A DNA stretch of 15,432 bases from an uncultured Rubrobacteraceae bacterium (GTDB lineage Bacteria; Actinomycetota; Rubrobacteria; Rubrobacterales; Rubrobacteraceae): assembly GCA_902806015.1 (NCBI GenBank), contig CADCUZ010000018.1, forward strand, positions 1 through 15,432, read 5' to 3'. Shown one piece after another: positions 1 to 5,835 of this stretch. Position 1 is the first letter of the stretch; each line of letters begins with the position of its first letter. The translations under genes were made by a program, and so were the position numbers. The notes under the pieces are model-generated. The model saw nothing but the letters and a program-made list of their open reading frames with translations, had not been told where the DNA came from and did no database searches.

Positions 1-991
1 CCCCCACGAACACGATGTAGAGCGACCCGGCGCCGAGCATGACGAACGCCCGGAGCGGGGCCCTGCGCAGCAGGAACCCGAGAAAGACCATGCCGGAGAG
101 GATGGCGAAGGCGGCGGCCAAGGCGCTCAGGAAATCGAGCTGCCAGGGCGTGAAGAGGATCCCGATCGAGACCGGGATGGTGCTCTGAAAGACCATCGCC
201 CCGGTTATGTTCCCCAAGGCCAGGGTGTCCTTGTTGTCCCTGAGCCAGATGACCGAGTTGAACTTCTCGGGCAGCTCGGTGGCCAGCGGCGCCAGCACCA
301 GGGCGATGAGGCCCGCCGGTATGCCCAAGGTCAAGGAGAGGTGCTCCACGCCACCCACGAAAAAATGGGCCCCGAAGGCCATCACCACGACCGTCCCGAC
401 GAGCTGCGCGGCCACGGCCCAGGTCGGCGCTTCAGAGCGCGAGGGCCAGAGCGTGAGGTTCGAGGGGGTATCCTCCTCGGCCTCTCCCCCCTCCTTTACG
501 GTTCGCACCACGTAGATGACGTAGGCGGCGAGCAGCAGCACCGCCACGAAGATCTTCACGACGAGTGGCAAGGAGAACATCCCGGCGGCGGCGGCCAGCG
601 CGAAGCAGGGCAGGAAGAACGCCAGGTCCGGGATCGCGGTTTCGCGGTCTGCCGTGATCTCGGATCCCGTGCTCCTTCGCCGCCTGTATCCCAACGCCGC
701 CAGGCCGACGATGAACAGCGCGATCGTCGCCAGCAGGAACGGGGCGCCCAGGATCGCGCCGATGCCGATCTCCCCGGCCGCGGCCCCCCCCGAGCCCACG
801 ATCAGGGCGCCCAGGATGGCGACTATGGGGATCATGGTCTCGGGCAGCGCGGTCCCCACCGCGGCCAGGAGGCTCCCGACCGCCCCGGCCCCCAGGTTCA
901 GGCGGTCTCCCATGATCTCGACCGCGTTGGTGAACAGTATCGCGGCACCGAGTATCGCGGCCAGGGGGAGCACCAACTCGATTATCGTCAT
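1..991 (-). CDS. Ca2+/cation antiporter (CaCA family), C-terminus cut by window edge
   Basis: I translated this from the reverse complement: it is open from an ATG at 991 to the window edge (about 330 residues, no stop). It is a very hydrophobic protein with two homologous halves, as in sodium/calcium exchangers. The first alpha-repeat is at residues about 41-85 (GTALPE at 46-51, then EIGIGAILGAP near 74-84). The second is at about 232-270 (ATELPE at 237-242, ALGNITGA near 258-265). In this family the acidic residue of each xxLPE motif coordinates the cation. A cytoplasmic acidic loop (about 163-190) separates the halves. A purine-rich AGAAGG precedes the ATG. It is divergent from larB with only 82 bp between the starts. 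Family assignment is firm; the ion (Ca2+, Na+ or H+ exchange) cannot be told from sequence. Confidence 0.9.
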   Translation of the reverse strand, partial: MTIIELVLPLAAILGAAILFTNAVEIMGDRLNLGAGAVGSLLAAVGTALPETMIPIVAILGALIVGSGGAAAGEIGIGAILGAPFLLATIALFIVGLAALGYRRRRSTGSEITADRETAIPDLAFFLPCFALAAAAGMFSLPLVVKIFVAVLLLAAYVIYVVRTVKEGGEAEEDTPSNLTLWPSRSEAPTWAVAAQLVGTVVVMAFGAHFFVGGVEHLSLTLGIPAGLIALVLAPLATELPEKFNSVIWLRDNKDTLALGNITGAMVFQSTIPVSIGILFTPWQLDFLSALAAAFAILSGMVFLGFLLRRAPLRAFVMLGAGSLYIVFVG

Positions 992-1023
992 GGCCCTTCT
1001 TTCGGTCGTGGGGGGTAGGGACG

Positions 1024-1032
1024 TGTTAGATT
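1024..1032 (+). promoter_or_regulatory. Candidate extended -10 promoter of larB
   Basis: TGTTAGATT matches the extended -10 pattern TGnTAnnnT and lies in the divergent antiporter/larB gap. Transcription would begin near 1039, giving a leader of about 35 nt that contains the GGAGG at 1067-1071. No convincing -35 is visible. Call made by eye only. Confidence 0.35.
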
Positions 1033-1073
1033 CTTACCCGCTGGAGACCCCACTACACCCTGGCACGGAGGAC

Positions 1074-1847
1074 ATGGACGATCTCGAAAGAACGCTTGCG
1101 GCGGTCGCGAGCGGCGATCTCTCCCCCGCCTCGGCCGCGGACCGGCTCAAGGGCGGCGAGGTACGCTACCTGGACGAGTTCGCCGCCCTCGACCTTGGGC
1201 GCGCCGCCCGCAAGGGGGTTCCCGAGGTCGTCTACGCCCGCGGCAAGAGCCCCGCCCAGGTCGCCAAAATCTGCGCGGCCCTGCTCGAGCCGACGGGGCG
1301 CGTGATCGTGAGCGCCGCTGGCGCGGAGCACGAGGCGGCGGTCCGAGAAGCCCTCCCCGAAGCGCCGCTCCGCCGGGCCGGCCGCTCCTTCGTGGTCGGC
1401 GCCGGGGAGCCCAAGCAGACCGGCGGGCGCGTCGGCGCCCTGAGCGCGGGCACCTCGGACCTGCCCGTCCTGGAGGAGGCGCTGGCCGTCTCCCGCGAGA
1501 TGGGCGTCCGGACGCTAACGTTTCACGACGTCGGGGTGGCGGGCATCCATCGCCTGACGGGGCCCCTCCAGCAACTGCGGGACTTCGACCCGGACTGCCT
1601 GATCGTGGCCGCCGGGATGGAGGGCGCGCTGCCGAGCGTGGTCTCCGGCCTCGTCTCCGTGCCGGTGATAGGCCTTCCGACCTCCACGGGCTACGGCCTC
1701 GGCGGCGACGGGACCGCCGCGATCCTGGGCATGCTCCAGACCTGCTCGCCGGGCCTCTCGGTGGTGAACGTGGACAACGGCGTGGGGGCAGGCGCCACCG
1801 CCGCCCTTATCGCCAACCGCGCCGCCTCCGCCCGCGAACCAGCTTAG
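1074..1847 (+). CDS. larB: LarB, nickel-pincer cofactor biosynthesis / AIR carboxylase-like protein
   Basis: This is a 257-residue protein, the usual LarB length. The N-terminal helical part (1-75) is followed by an AIR-carboxylase (PurE-like) fold. SAGTSDLP is at 124-131, GVAGIHRL at 154-161, GMEGALPSVV at 181-190 and PTSTGYG at 202-208. A cysteine at 224 (QTCSPG) lies where the family has its catalytic cysteine. LarB carboxylates the pyridinium ring of nicotinic acid adenine dinucleotide, the first step to the nickel-pincer nucleotide of lactate racemase. The frame stays open far upstream, but that stretch is antisense to the antiporter. I chose ATG 1074 because the conserved N-terminus starts there. 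The GGAGG is rather close to it (2 nt), and GTG 1023 is an alternative. larC, larE and larA are not in the window. thpR follows after 7 bp. Confidence 0.9.
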   Translation: MDDLERTLAAVASGDLSPASAADRLKGGEVRYLDEFAALDLGRAARKGVPEVVYARGKSPAQVAKICAALLEPTGRVIVSAAGAEHEAAVREALPEAPLRRAGRSFVVGAGEPKQTGGRVGALSAGTSDLPVLEEALAVSREMGVRTLTFHDVGVAGIHRLTGPLQQLRDFDPDCLIVAAGMEGALPSVVSGLVSVPVIGLPTSTGYGLGGDGTAAILGMLQTCSPGLSVVNVDNGVGAGATAALIANRAASAREPA

Positions 1848-1854
1848 GGCCCGG

Positions 1855-2385
1855 ATGCGGGCCTTCGTCGCCGTCTTCCCGCCCCCCAGCGTCCGGCACG
1901 CCCTGATCGAAGCCGCCCAAACCGTCCCCCACGCCGGTTTCCGCCTCACGGCCCCCCAGCGGGTCCACCTAACCCTGAGGTTTCTGGGCGACCTTTCGCC
2001 CGAGGCCCTGCCCCGAATCGCCGCCGCGCTGGAGCCCGTGCGCGAGGGACAGGTACCGTTCGACGCGGTCACCACCGGCTTCGGGGTCTTCCCCTCCGCT
2101 TGCCGCGCCAGAATCCTCTGGGCCGGCGTGGGCGAGGGCGCGGAGGGACTCCGCGCCCTCGCCCACGCCGTGGAGGCTCGCCTCCAACCGGAGGGCTTCG
2201 CGCCGGAGGACAGGCCTTTCGTTCCCCACATAACCCTCGGCCGCGCAAGCCGACCAAAACCCTTCGAGCCCGCCGACGCCACCCTCCCCGAGTTGCGGTT
2301 TACCGTCTCAAGGGTGGACCTTGTCCAGAGCAAACACGGGACGACGGGGGTCGCGTACTCGACCCTGGCGAGCTACCACTTCTAG
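1855..2385 (+). CDS. thpR: RNA 2',3'-cyclic phosphodiesterase (2H/LigT family)
   Basis: This 176-residue protein is a typical full-length member of the 2H phosphoesterase family. Both HxTx catalytic tetrads are present: HLTL at residues 38-41 (followed by RFLGD) and HITL at 126-129 (followed by GRASR). The N-terminus MRAFVAVFPP matches the usual opening beta strand. Members open 2',3'-cyclic phosphates on RNA to 2'-phosphates, and several were first found as 2'-5' RNA ligases; the physiological substrate is generally uncertain. The ATG lies 7 bp after the larB stop, so the two are very likely co-transcribed and perhaps translationally coupled. I see no functional link to LarB in the sequence. 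Confidence 0.9.
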   Translation: MRAFVAVFPPPSVRHALIEAAQTVPHAGFRLTAPQRVHLTLRFLGDLSPEALPRIAAALEPVREGQVPFDAVTTGFGVFPSACRARILWAGVGEGAEGLRALAHAVEARLQPEGFAPEDRPFVPHITLGRASRPKPFEPADATLPELRFTVSRVDLVQSKHGTTGVAYSTLASYHF

Positions 2386-2464
2386 AAAGCCGCCGAACAC
2401 GGTGGTTGGCGAACCCCAAGAACCGCCGACGCCAAGCGCAAGGGCCGGCTACGGGCGTCCGCTT

Positions 2465-2489
2465 GTCGGCCGGGCGGTTGCCGTCCGAC
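2465..2489. other. Small inverted repeat in the gap after thpR
   Basis: GTCGG (2465-2469) pairs with CCGAC (2485-2489), with an inner CGG/CCG after one mismatch and a 7-nt loop. No T-tract follows on the plus strand, so it is a poor intrinsic terminator. A second pairing is possible with GCCGAC near 2424. Apart from this, 2386-2509 holds nothing I can support as a gene. Confidence 0.25.
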
Positions 2490-2509
2490 GCAGGGCAAAA
2501 AGCAGGCCG

Positions 2510-2602
2510 CTAAAACGCCGTGATCAGGGGCCCGACGGACACGATCACGAACAGCAGGATCAGGATCATGACGACCACGGCTATAAAGTTGCTTCCGCTC
2601 AT
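2510..2602 (-). CDS. Putative 30-residue single-pass membrane microprotein
   Basis: A 31-codon frame (ATG at 2602, TAG at 2510) encodes a peptide that starts MSGSNFIAVV and ends GPLITAF. Residues 6-25 are almost entirely Val, Ile, Leu, Met and Phe, a textbook transmembrane helix with no internal charge. This composition is unlikely for random translation of GC-rich DNA, which gives Arg, Ala, Gly and Pro. The ribosome binding site is weak (AGAAAG about 8 nt before ATG). A possible -10 box (TAGAAT, 2651-2656 on this strand) would give a leader of about 40 nt. It lies 84 bp downstream of the zinc-ribbon-like gene on the same strand. I do not recognise the family; no function is proposed. Confidence 0.5.
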   Translation of the reverse strand: MSGSNFIAVVVMILILLFVIVSVGPLITAF

Positions 2603-2686
2603 CGGCTGAGGCTTTCTGATGGTTGTACACGGCTTCTCATCGGCGGGCCAATTCTAGCCGCTTCGCAACGTCCCTGCAGGCCCCCC

Positions 2687-3238
2687 TCAACCGACGGCCC
2701 TGAGCTCGTTGGCGTAGAAGACCCGCCGCCCCGGCGCCGCCTCCCCGGCCCCGAGCAGCTTCTCTCGCAGGTTATGAAACTCCTCGACCTTCTCCGCGAT
2801 AAGCCGGACGACGGGGTCGGGGTCAGAACGCAACCCCAGGATGGTCTCGAGCACCGCCGCCACGCTGACCCGCTCCACGCTCCCGGCCGGCCGGGGCTCC
2901 TTGTAGAAGGCGCGGCACCCGTAAGAGGCCGCCCAGGCGTCGTGGATCACCAGGATCATCTCCGGCCTCGTCGTCGCCACCCGGGGCACGTTCCCTAGCT
3001 CGTACATAACCCTCCGTCGCCGGTAGACTTCCCGCTGCGCCTCCTTGCGCGCTATCCTCGCGAACCCGTCACCCTCATCCATAGAGTAGGCCTTGTCCCG
3101 GTCCCTCTCGGCCTCGCGAACCCAACGCGAGACGCCGCCGCCGTCCAGGCCCTCGCCGCAGACCGGGCAACGATACGCGCCCCCCACCCCACCCCTCAAC
3201 CCTTCCGGGTGCAGACAATTTTTGGACCATTCCACCAT
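2687..3238 (-). CDS. Hypothetical protein with CxH...CPVC putative zinc site
   Basis: I do not recognise this 183-residue protein. The N-terminus has Cys8, His10 and CPVC at 24-27, which together look like a small zinc-binding knuckle or ribbon. A charged, Arg/Glu-rich middle (38-76) follows, with no membrane segment. The C-terminal part (about 120-165) is probably helical (VERVSVAAVLETI, then VVRLIAEKVEEFH). The frame is open to a possible start at 3340, but I chose ATG 3238 because a -10-like TACAAT sits 10 nt before it (inside the longer version) and because the upstream residues look non-coding. No Shine-Dalgarno precedes ATG 3238; the gap is pyrimidine-rich. It is divergent from the lipid kinase gene. 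A nucleic-acid-binding role is possible but unproven. Confidence 0.65.
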   Translation of the reverse strand: MVEWSKNCLHPEGLRGGVGGAYRCPVCGEGLDGGGVSRWVREAERDRDKAYSMDEGDGFARIARKEAQREVYRRRRVMYELGNVPRVATTRPEMILVIHDAWAASYGCRAFYKEPRPAGSVERVSVAAVLETILGLRSDPDPVVRLIAEKVEEFHNLREKLLGAGEAAPGRRVFYANELRAVG

Positions 3239-3248
3239 ACGGAGGGGT

Positions 3249-3254
3249 ATTGTA
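3249..3254 (-). promoter_or_regulatory. Candidate leaderless -10 box for the 2687-3238 gene
   Basis: Read on the minus strand, TACAAT ends 10 nt before the ATG at 3238, with the pyrimidine-rich spacer ACCCCTCCGT between them. Transcription would start about 3-4 nt before the ATG or at it. No Shine-Dalgarno is present and no -35 is convincing. Confidence 0.45.
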
Positions 3255-3407
3255 CTCTTTTTTCCAACCTGCGCGACCCTCACCCGGGGCAACAATAAAC
3301 CCCCTTTCTTGACTTTAAGATTGCGCGCCGCCAACCCCACCCGTGGGGGCGTCGACGCGCCACCGTACGGGGTTCAGAGGCCCGTCGGCGGTATGGCACA
3401 AACCGGG

Positions 3408-3478
3408 CAGCGACCGCGCGCAGGCCGGCGGGGCGAGGCGCGGCGTTGAGCGCCTCCGGCCTGCGCGCGCGGTCGCTG
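3408..3478. repeat. Large GC-rich hairpin (71 nt) upstream of lipid kinase gene
   Basis: The left arm 3408-3428 and right arm 3456-3478 are reverse complements except for a 2-nt insertion (an extra CG) in the right arm. The inner arms AGGCGC (3436-3441) and GCGCCT (3450-3455) close an 8-nt loop, leaving a 7-nt bulge at 3429-3435. It is followed on the plus strand by TTCTGTTATTTT, which is T-rich. It lies in the divergent gap between 3238 and 3500, immediately before the kinase -10 box. It could be a terminator for an upstream transcript, a protein-binding inverted repeat, or a dispersed repeat copy. The rest of this 261-bp gap shows nothing else I can name. Confidence 0.7.
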
Positions 3479-3481
3479 TTC

Positions 3482-3490
3482 TGTTATTTT
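3482..3490 (+). promoter_or_regulatory. Candidate extended -10 box of the lipid kinase gene
   Basis: TGTTATTTT fits TGnTAnnnT and ends 9 nt before ATG 3500. No Shine-Dalgarno lies between them (CTGCGTGTG), so a near-leaderless transcript is suggested. There is no recognisable -35; the hairpin arm occupies that position. Confidence 0.4.
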
Positions 3491-3499
3491 CTGCGTGTG

Positions 3500-4387
3500 A
3501 TGTTTGGGGAGAGGGAGGCGAATCTCGTGCTCAACCCGGCCGCCGACAAGGGGCGATCGGGGAGACGGCGGGGTCTCGTCTCCCGCGTTCTGGAGAGACG
3601 GGGGGTGCGGCCCGTCTGGCACGTCACGAGGGGGACCGGGGACGCGCGCGACATCGTTCTCGGGCTGCCGGAGGGCGCCCCCGTGGTCGCCGTCGGCGGG
3701 GATGGGACCGTCCACGAGGTGGCGGCCGCCTGCGCCGGGACGGGGCGGGTCATGGGCGTGGTGCCGGTCGGGACCGGCAACGACTACGTGAAGGCGCTCG
3801 GGATCGGCGGGGGACTGCAGCGGGCGCTGGCGGTGCTAGTGGAGGGGAAAGTCCGCGTCGTGGATGCCGGGGAGGTAAACGGGGTCCCGTTCAACAACGG
3901 GCTCGGGATCGGGTTCGACGCCGAGGTCGCCGAGGGGGTGGCGATGGCCCCCTCGTACCTGCCGGGGGCCGCCAGGTACGTGTGGTCGGTGGGGCGCCTG
4001 TTCTGGGGTTTCCGGTGCCACGAGGCCACCTTGCGGCTGGACGGCGAGGGGGTCGTCGAGGCGAAGACGATACTCGTCGCGGTGGCGCTCGGCACCACCT
4101 ACGGCTCTATGTTCCGGCTCGCGCCCGATGCGGTCCTCGACGACGGTCTCTTCGACGTCGTCTGGTCCGAGGAGGTCGGCCGTCCCGAGGTGCTGAGGCT
4201 CATCCCCCCCGCGCTCCGGGGAACCCTTACTCACCACAAAAAGGTACACGTAGCCCGGGCGCGGGAGGTCGAGGTAGAGTTGGCAAAACCCGTGCCGGCG
4301 CACGTGGACGGCGAGATGCTCCCCCCCACGTGCGAGTTCCGGGCGCGGGTCCTGCCCGGGGCGCTGCGGGTCATCGGGCCGAGATGA
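3500..4387 (+). CDS. Diacylglycerol kinase family lipid kinase (YegS/BmrU-like)
   Basis: This 295-residue protein carries the DAGK catalytic domain at the N-terminus: LNPAADKG at 11-18 (nucleotide-binding start), GGDGT at 66-70 (the family signature) and PVGTGNDY at 89-96. NNGLGIGFDAEV follows near 131, as in YegS-like kinases. The C-terminal half is the beta-sandwich domain, with HVDGE near residue 270 in the usual place. Members phosphorylate diacylglycerol or related lipids at the membrane face using ATP. TTG 3446 is in frame upstream but lies inside the hairpin. ATG 3500 matches the family N-terminus and the candidate promoter. The next gene starts 11 bp after the stop, so they probably form one operon. 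The exact lipid substrate is unknown. Confidence 0.9.
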   Translation: MFGEREANLVLNPAADKGRSGRRRGLVSRVLERRGVRPVWHVTRGTGDARDIVLGLPEGAPVVAVGGDGTVHEVAAACAGTGRVMGVVPVGTGNDYVKALGIGGGLQRALAVLVEGKVRVVDAGEVNGVPFNNGLGIGFDAEVAEGVAMAPSYLPGAARYVWSVGRLFWGFRCHEATLRLDGEGVVEAKTILVAVALGTTYGSMFRLAPDAVLDDGLFDVVWSEEVGRPEVLRLIPPALRGTLTHHKKVHVARAREVEVELAKPVPAHVDGEMLPPTCEFRARVLPGALRVIGPR

Positions 4388-4397
4388 GGGACGCGGG

Positions 4398-4766
4398 ATG
4401 CTGAGAAAGGCGAAACGTCTCGTGTTCGATCTCGGTCACCGGAATGGTCTGCCCATGGCCGTCGTGATGATGTTCTTGCCGTTGGCAGGGCTGGTCGTCG
4501 CGTCGTACTTCGTCGTTAGGTGGGCTGTGGCCGCGGGGATTCGCGACGCGGGCGGAGGCAGCGCCGCCGGCCCACGGACGTCTGCGGAGGTCCACGGAGG
4601 TCCACGGCCGGCGCGGGAGGTGTTGGGCGGTCGGTGTACGCGGTCGGTGTACGCGCGCGGTGAGGTCGGCCGGGAGGACCACCAGCGGGTGCGCCGGGAA
4701 CCCGAAACCCCGCAGTCGCCCGTCCGTATCACCGTTAAGGCACTATCAAAACAACGGTCCCTATGA
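4398..4766 (+). CDS. Small membrane protein with repetitive, charged C-terminal tail
   Basis: This is a 122-residue protein that I do not recognise. GAGGG lies 7 nt before the ATG, and the gene starts 11 bp after the lipid kinase stop, so translation in an operon is plausible. Residues 1-18 are basic (MLRKAKRLVFD), 19-47 form one transmembrane helix (MAVVMMFLPLAGLVV and onward), and 50-122 are Gly/Arg-rich and low in complexity. Two adjacent tandem duplications (10 bp and 13 bp) fall in the tail. Neither is a multiple of three, so the tail may be frame-shifted relative to an ancestral sequence. The N-terminal part is credible; the tail is doubtful. Confidence 0.55.
   Translation: MLRKAKRLVFDLGHRNGLPMAVVMMFLPLAGLVVASYFVVRWAVAAGIRDAGGGSAAGPRTSAEVHGGPRPAREVLGGRCTRSVYARGEVGREDHQRVRREPETPQSPVRITVKALSKQRSL
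4585..4653 (+). repeat. Two short tandem duplications (10 bp x2, 13 bp x2)
   Basis: CGGAGGTCCA occurs at 4585-4594 and 4595-4604. CGGTCGGTGTACG occurs at 4628-4640 and 4641-4653. Both pairs are perfect, adjacent and within the tail of the small membrane protein gene. Their unit lengths change the reading frame, which suggests replication-slippage events under weak coding constraint. Confidence 0.8.
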
Positions 4767-4839
4767 TAAAACGCCTCTTTGCGTCCTGGGCGCAGAGGGT
4801 GTGCCGAAGCGGGTTGTCAATGAGGTTCGGAGAGCAGAG

Positions 4840-5736
4840 ATGAGAGCGTTCGTGTTTCCGGGGCAGGGCGGCGGGGTCGTGGAGCCGGCTGCGGAATTTC
4901 TGCCGGCGATCCGGCGCGTCGTCGGGGACCGTATCCCGGACCAGGTCAAGATGTTCGCCCGCGCGGCGTGGGACGCCGACGCGAGCCGGGACCTCGAAGT
5001 GCGCCCGGACGTGGTGGCGGGGCACTCGCTCGGGGAGTACGGCGCCGCCTACGCCGCCGGCTGCTTCGACCTGGAGACGGGCCTGTGGCTCGTGGCGCAG
5101 AGGGACCGCTTTTTGGCGGCCGCCGCCGAGGAGTGTCCGGGCGGGATGGTCGCCATCTTGAAGACCGATCCGGCGGAGGTCGAGGAGGCGCTCGGCGAGG
5201 CCGGGGGCCCGGTGGTCGCCAACTACAACTCCCCGCGCCAGACGGTCGTCTCAGGCCTGCGCGGCGCTTTGGGCGACGCGGTCTCGAAGGTGCGAGGACG
5301 CAAGATACCGCTAAACGTCTCCTTCGCCGCCCACTCGCCCTACGTCGCGGCGGCCGGCGAGAAGATGCGGGGGGTCCTGGACGCCGCGGAGTTTTTCGTG
5401 CCGCGCGTCCCCGTCGTGAGCGCGGTGGACGGCTCCATCCTGACGACCGCGGAGTCGGTCAGGGAGGCGCTAAAAGGTCAGATGGTCGCCCCCGTCCGGT
5501 GGGTCAAGGTCGTGGAGACCCTGGCGAAGATGAGGGTCGAGGAGTGGGTCGAGCTCGGCGGCGGCGGCGTCCTGACCAGGATGCTCAAAGACTTCGAGCT
5601 CCCTTCGCTGAAGGGGATTACCTTCGAAGACCTCCGCGCACGCCTGCCCCAGCAGGCGCAGAACCTCCTGCCGCGCAAGGACGGCGAGTCCGTTACAGGC
5701 TCAAGCAAACCCGCCCCCAAGCCTCATAACGGATAG
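4840..5736 (+). CDS. Malonyl-CoA:ACP transacylase-like protein (FabD-like, shortened N-terminus)
   Basis: This 298-residue acyltransferase has the FabD hallmarks: FPGQG at 6-10, nucleophile Ser63 in GHSLGEY, an Arg at about 88 (AQRDR) where the family binds the malonyl carboxylate, NYNSPRQ at 128-134 and catalytic His165 in AAHSPY. ELGGGGVLTRM near 245 matches the closing motif. FabD moves malonyl from CoA to acyl carrier protein at the start of fatty acid synthesis. In E. coli FabD the serine is at 92, so about 29 residues are missing before it, including the conserved QPALL segment. The C-terminus has a Pro/Lys-rich extension. ATG 4840 follows GGAGAG. A TATGAT at 4762-4767 might be a -10. 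No ACP or ketosynthase genes are nearby, so housekeeping FabD activity is uncertain. Confidence 0.82.
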   Translation: MRAFVFPGQGGGVVEPAAEFLPAIRRVVGDRIPDQVKMFARAAWDADASRDLEVRPDVVAGHSLGEYGAAYAAGCFDLETGLWLVAQRDRFLAAAAEECPGGMVAILKTDPAEVEEALGEAGGPVVANYNSPRQTVVSGLRGALGDAVSKVRGRKIPLNVSFAAHSPYVAAAGEKMRGVLDAAEFFVPRVPVVSAVDGSILTTAESVREALKGQMVAPVRWVKVVETLAKMRVEEWVELGGGGVLTRMLKDFELPSLKGITFEDLRARLPQQAQNLLPRKDGESVTGSSKPAPKPHNG

Positions 5737-5772
5737 GCGCCCAAGGGGCCCCCGAAAACGGGACCCGGCGCG

Positions 5773-5807
5773 AAAAAAGAAGAAGGCCGGGCGCGGACCC
5801 CGGCCTT
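5773..5807 (-). terminator. Intrinsic terminator of the RnfC-like gene
   Basis: AAGGCCGGG (5783-5791) and CCCGGCCTT (5799-5807) form a perfect 9-bp stem with a 7-nt loop. On the minus strand it is followed by CTTCTTTTTT (5773-5782), a good T-tract. It lies about 30 bp beyond the stop of the minus-strand gene. A second, more irregular hairpin (about 5737-5771, loop AAAA) directly after the fabD-like stop may serve the plus strand but lacks a T-tract. Confidence 0.85.
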
Positions 5808-5835
5808 CCTAAACCTAATGCCCGAAGCCTAGGAC

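Noticed and set aside
341..1018. Open frame on the plus strand, and the upstream extension of larB from 654
   Set aside because: Both are antisense to the antiporter, which shows a coherent membrane-protein translation with two alpha-repeats. Their sequences are low-complexity Arg/Gly/Pro or Ala/Pro-rich.
3239..3340. N-terminal extension of the zinc-ribbon-like protein to 3340
   Set aside because: The extension covers the TACAAT box, has no domain signal and contains a Lys-rich AAA run that looks intergenic. ATG 3238 is a simpler start.
3360..3400. tRNA-like GGTTC box in the divergent gap
   Set aside because: No acceptor, D or anticodon stem can be folded around it, so I see no tRNA.
3343..4404. 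Open frame of 353 codons on the plus strand
   Set aside because: It is an alternative frame of the lipid kinase gene. It is dominated by Arg and Gly, with no motif.
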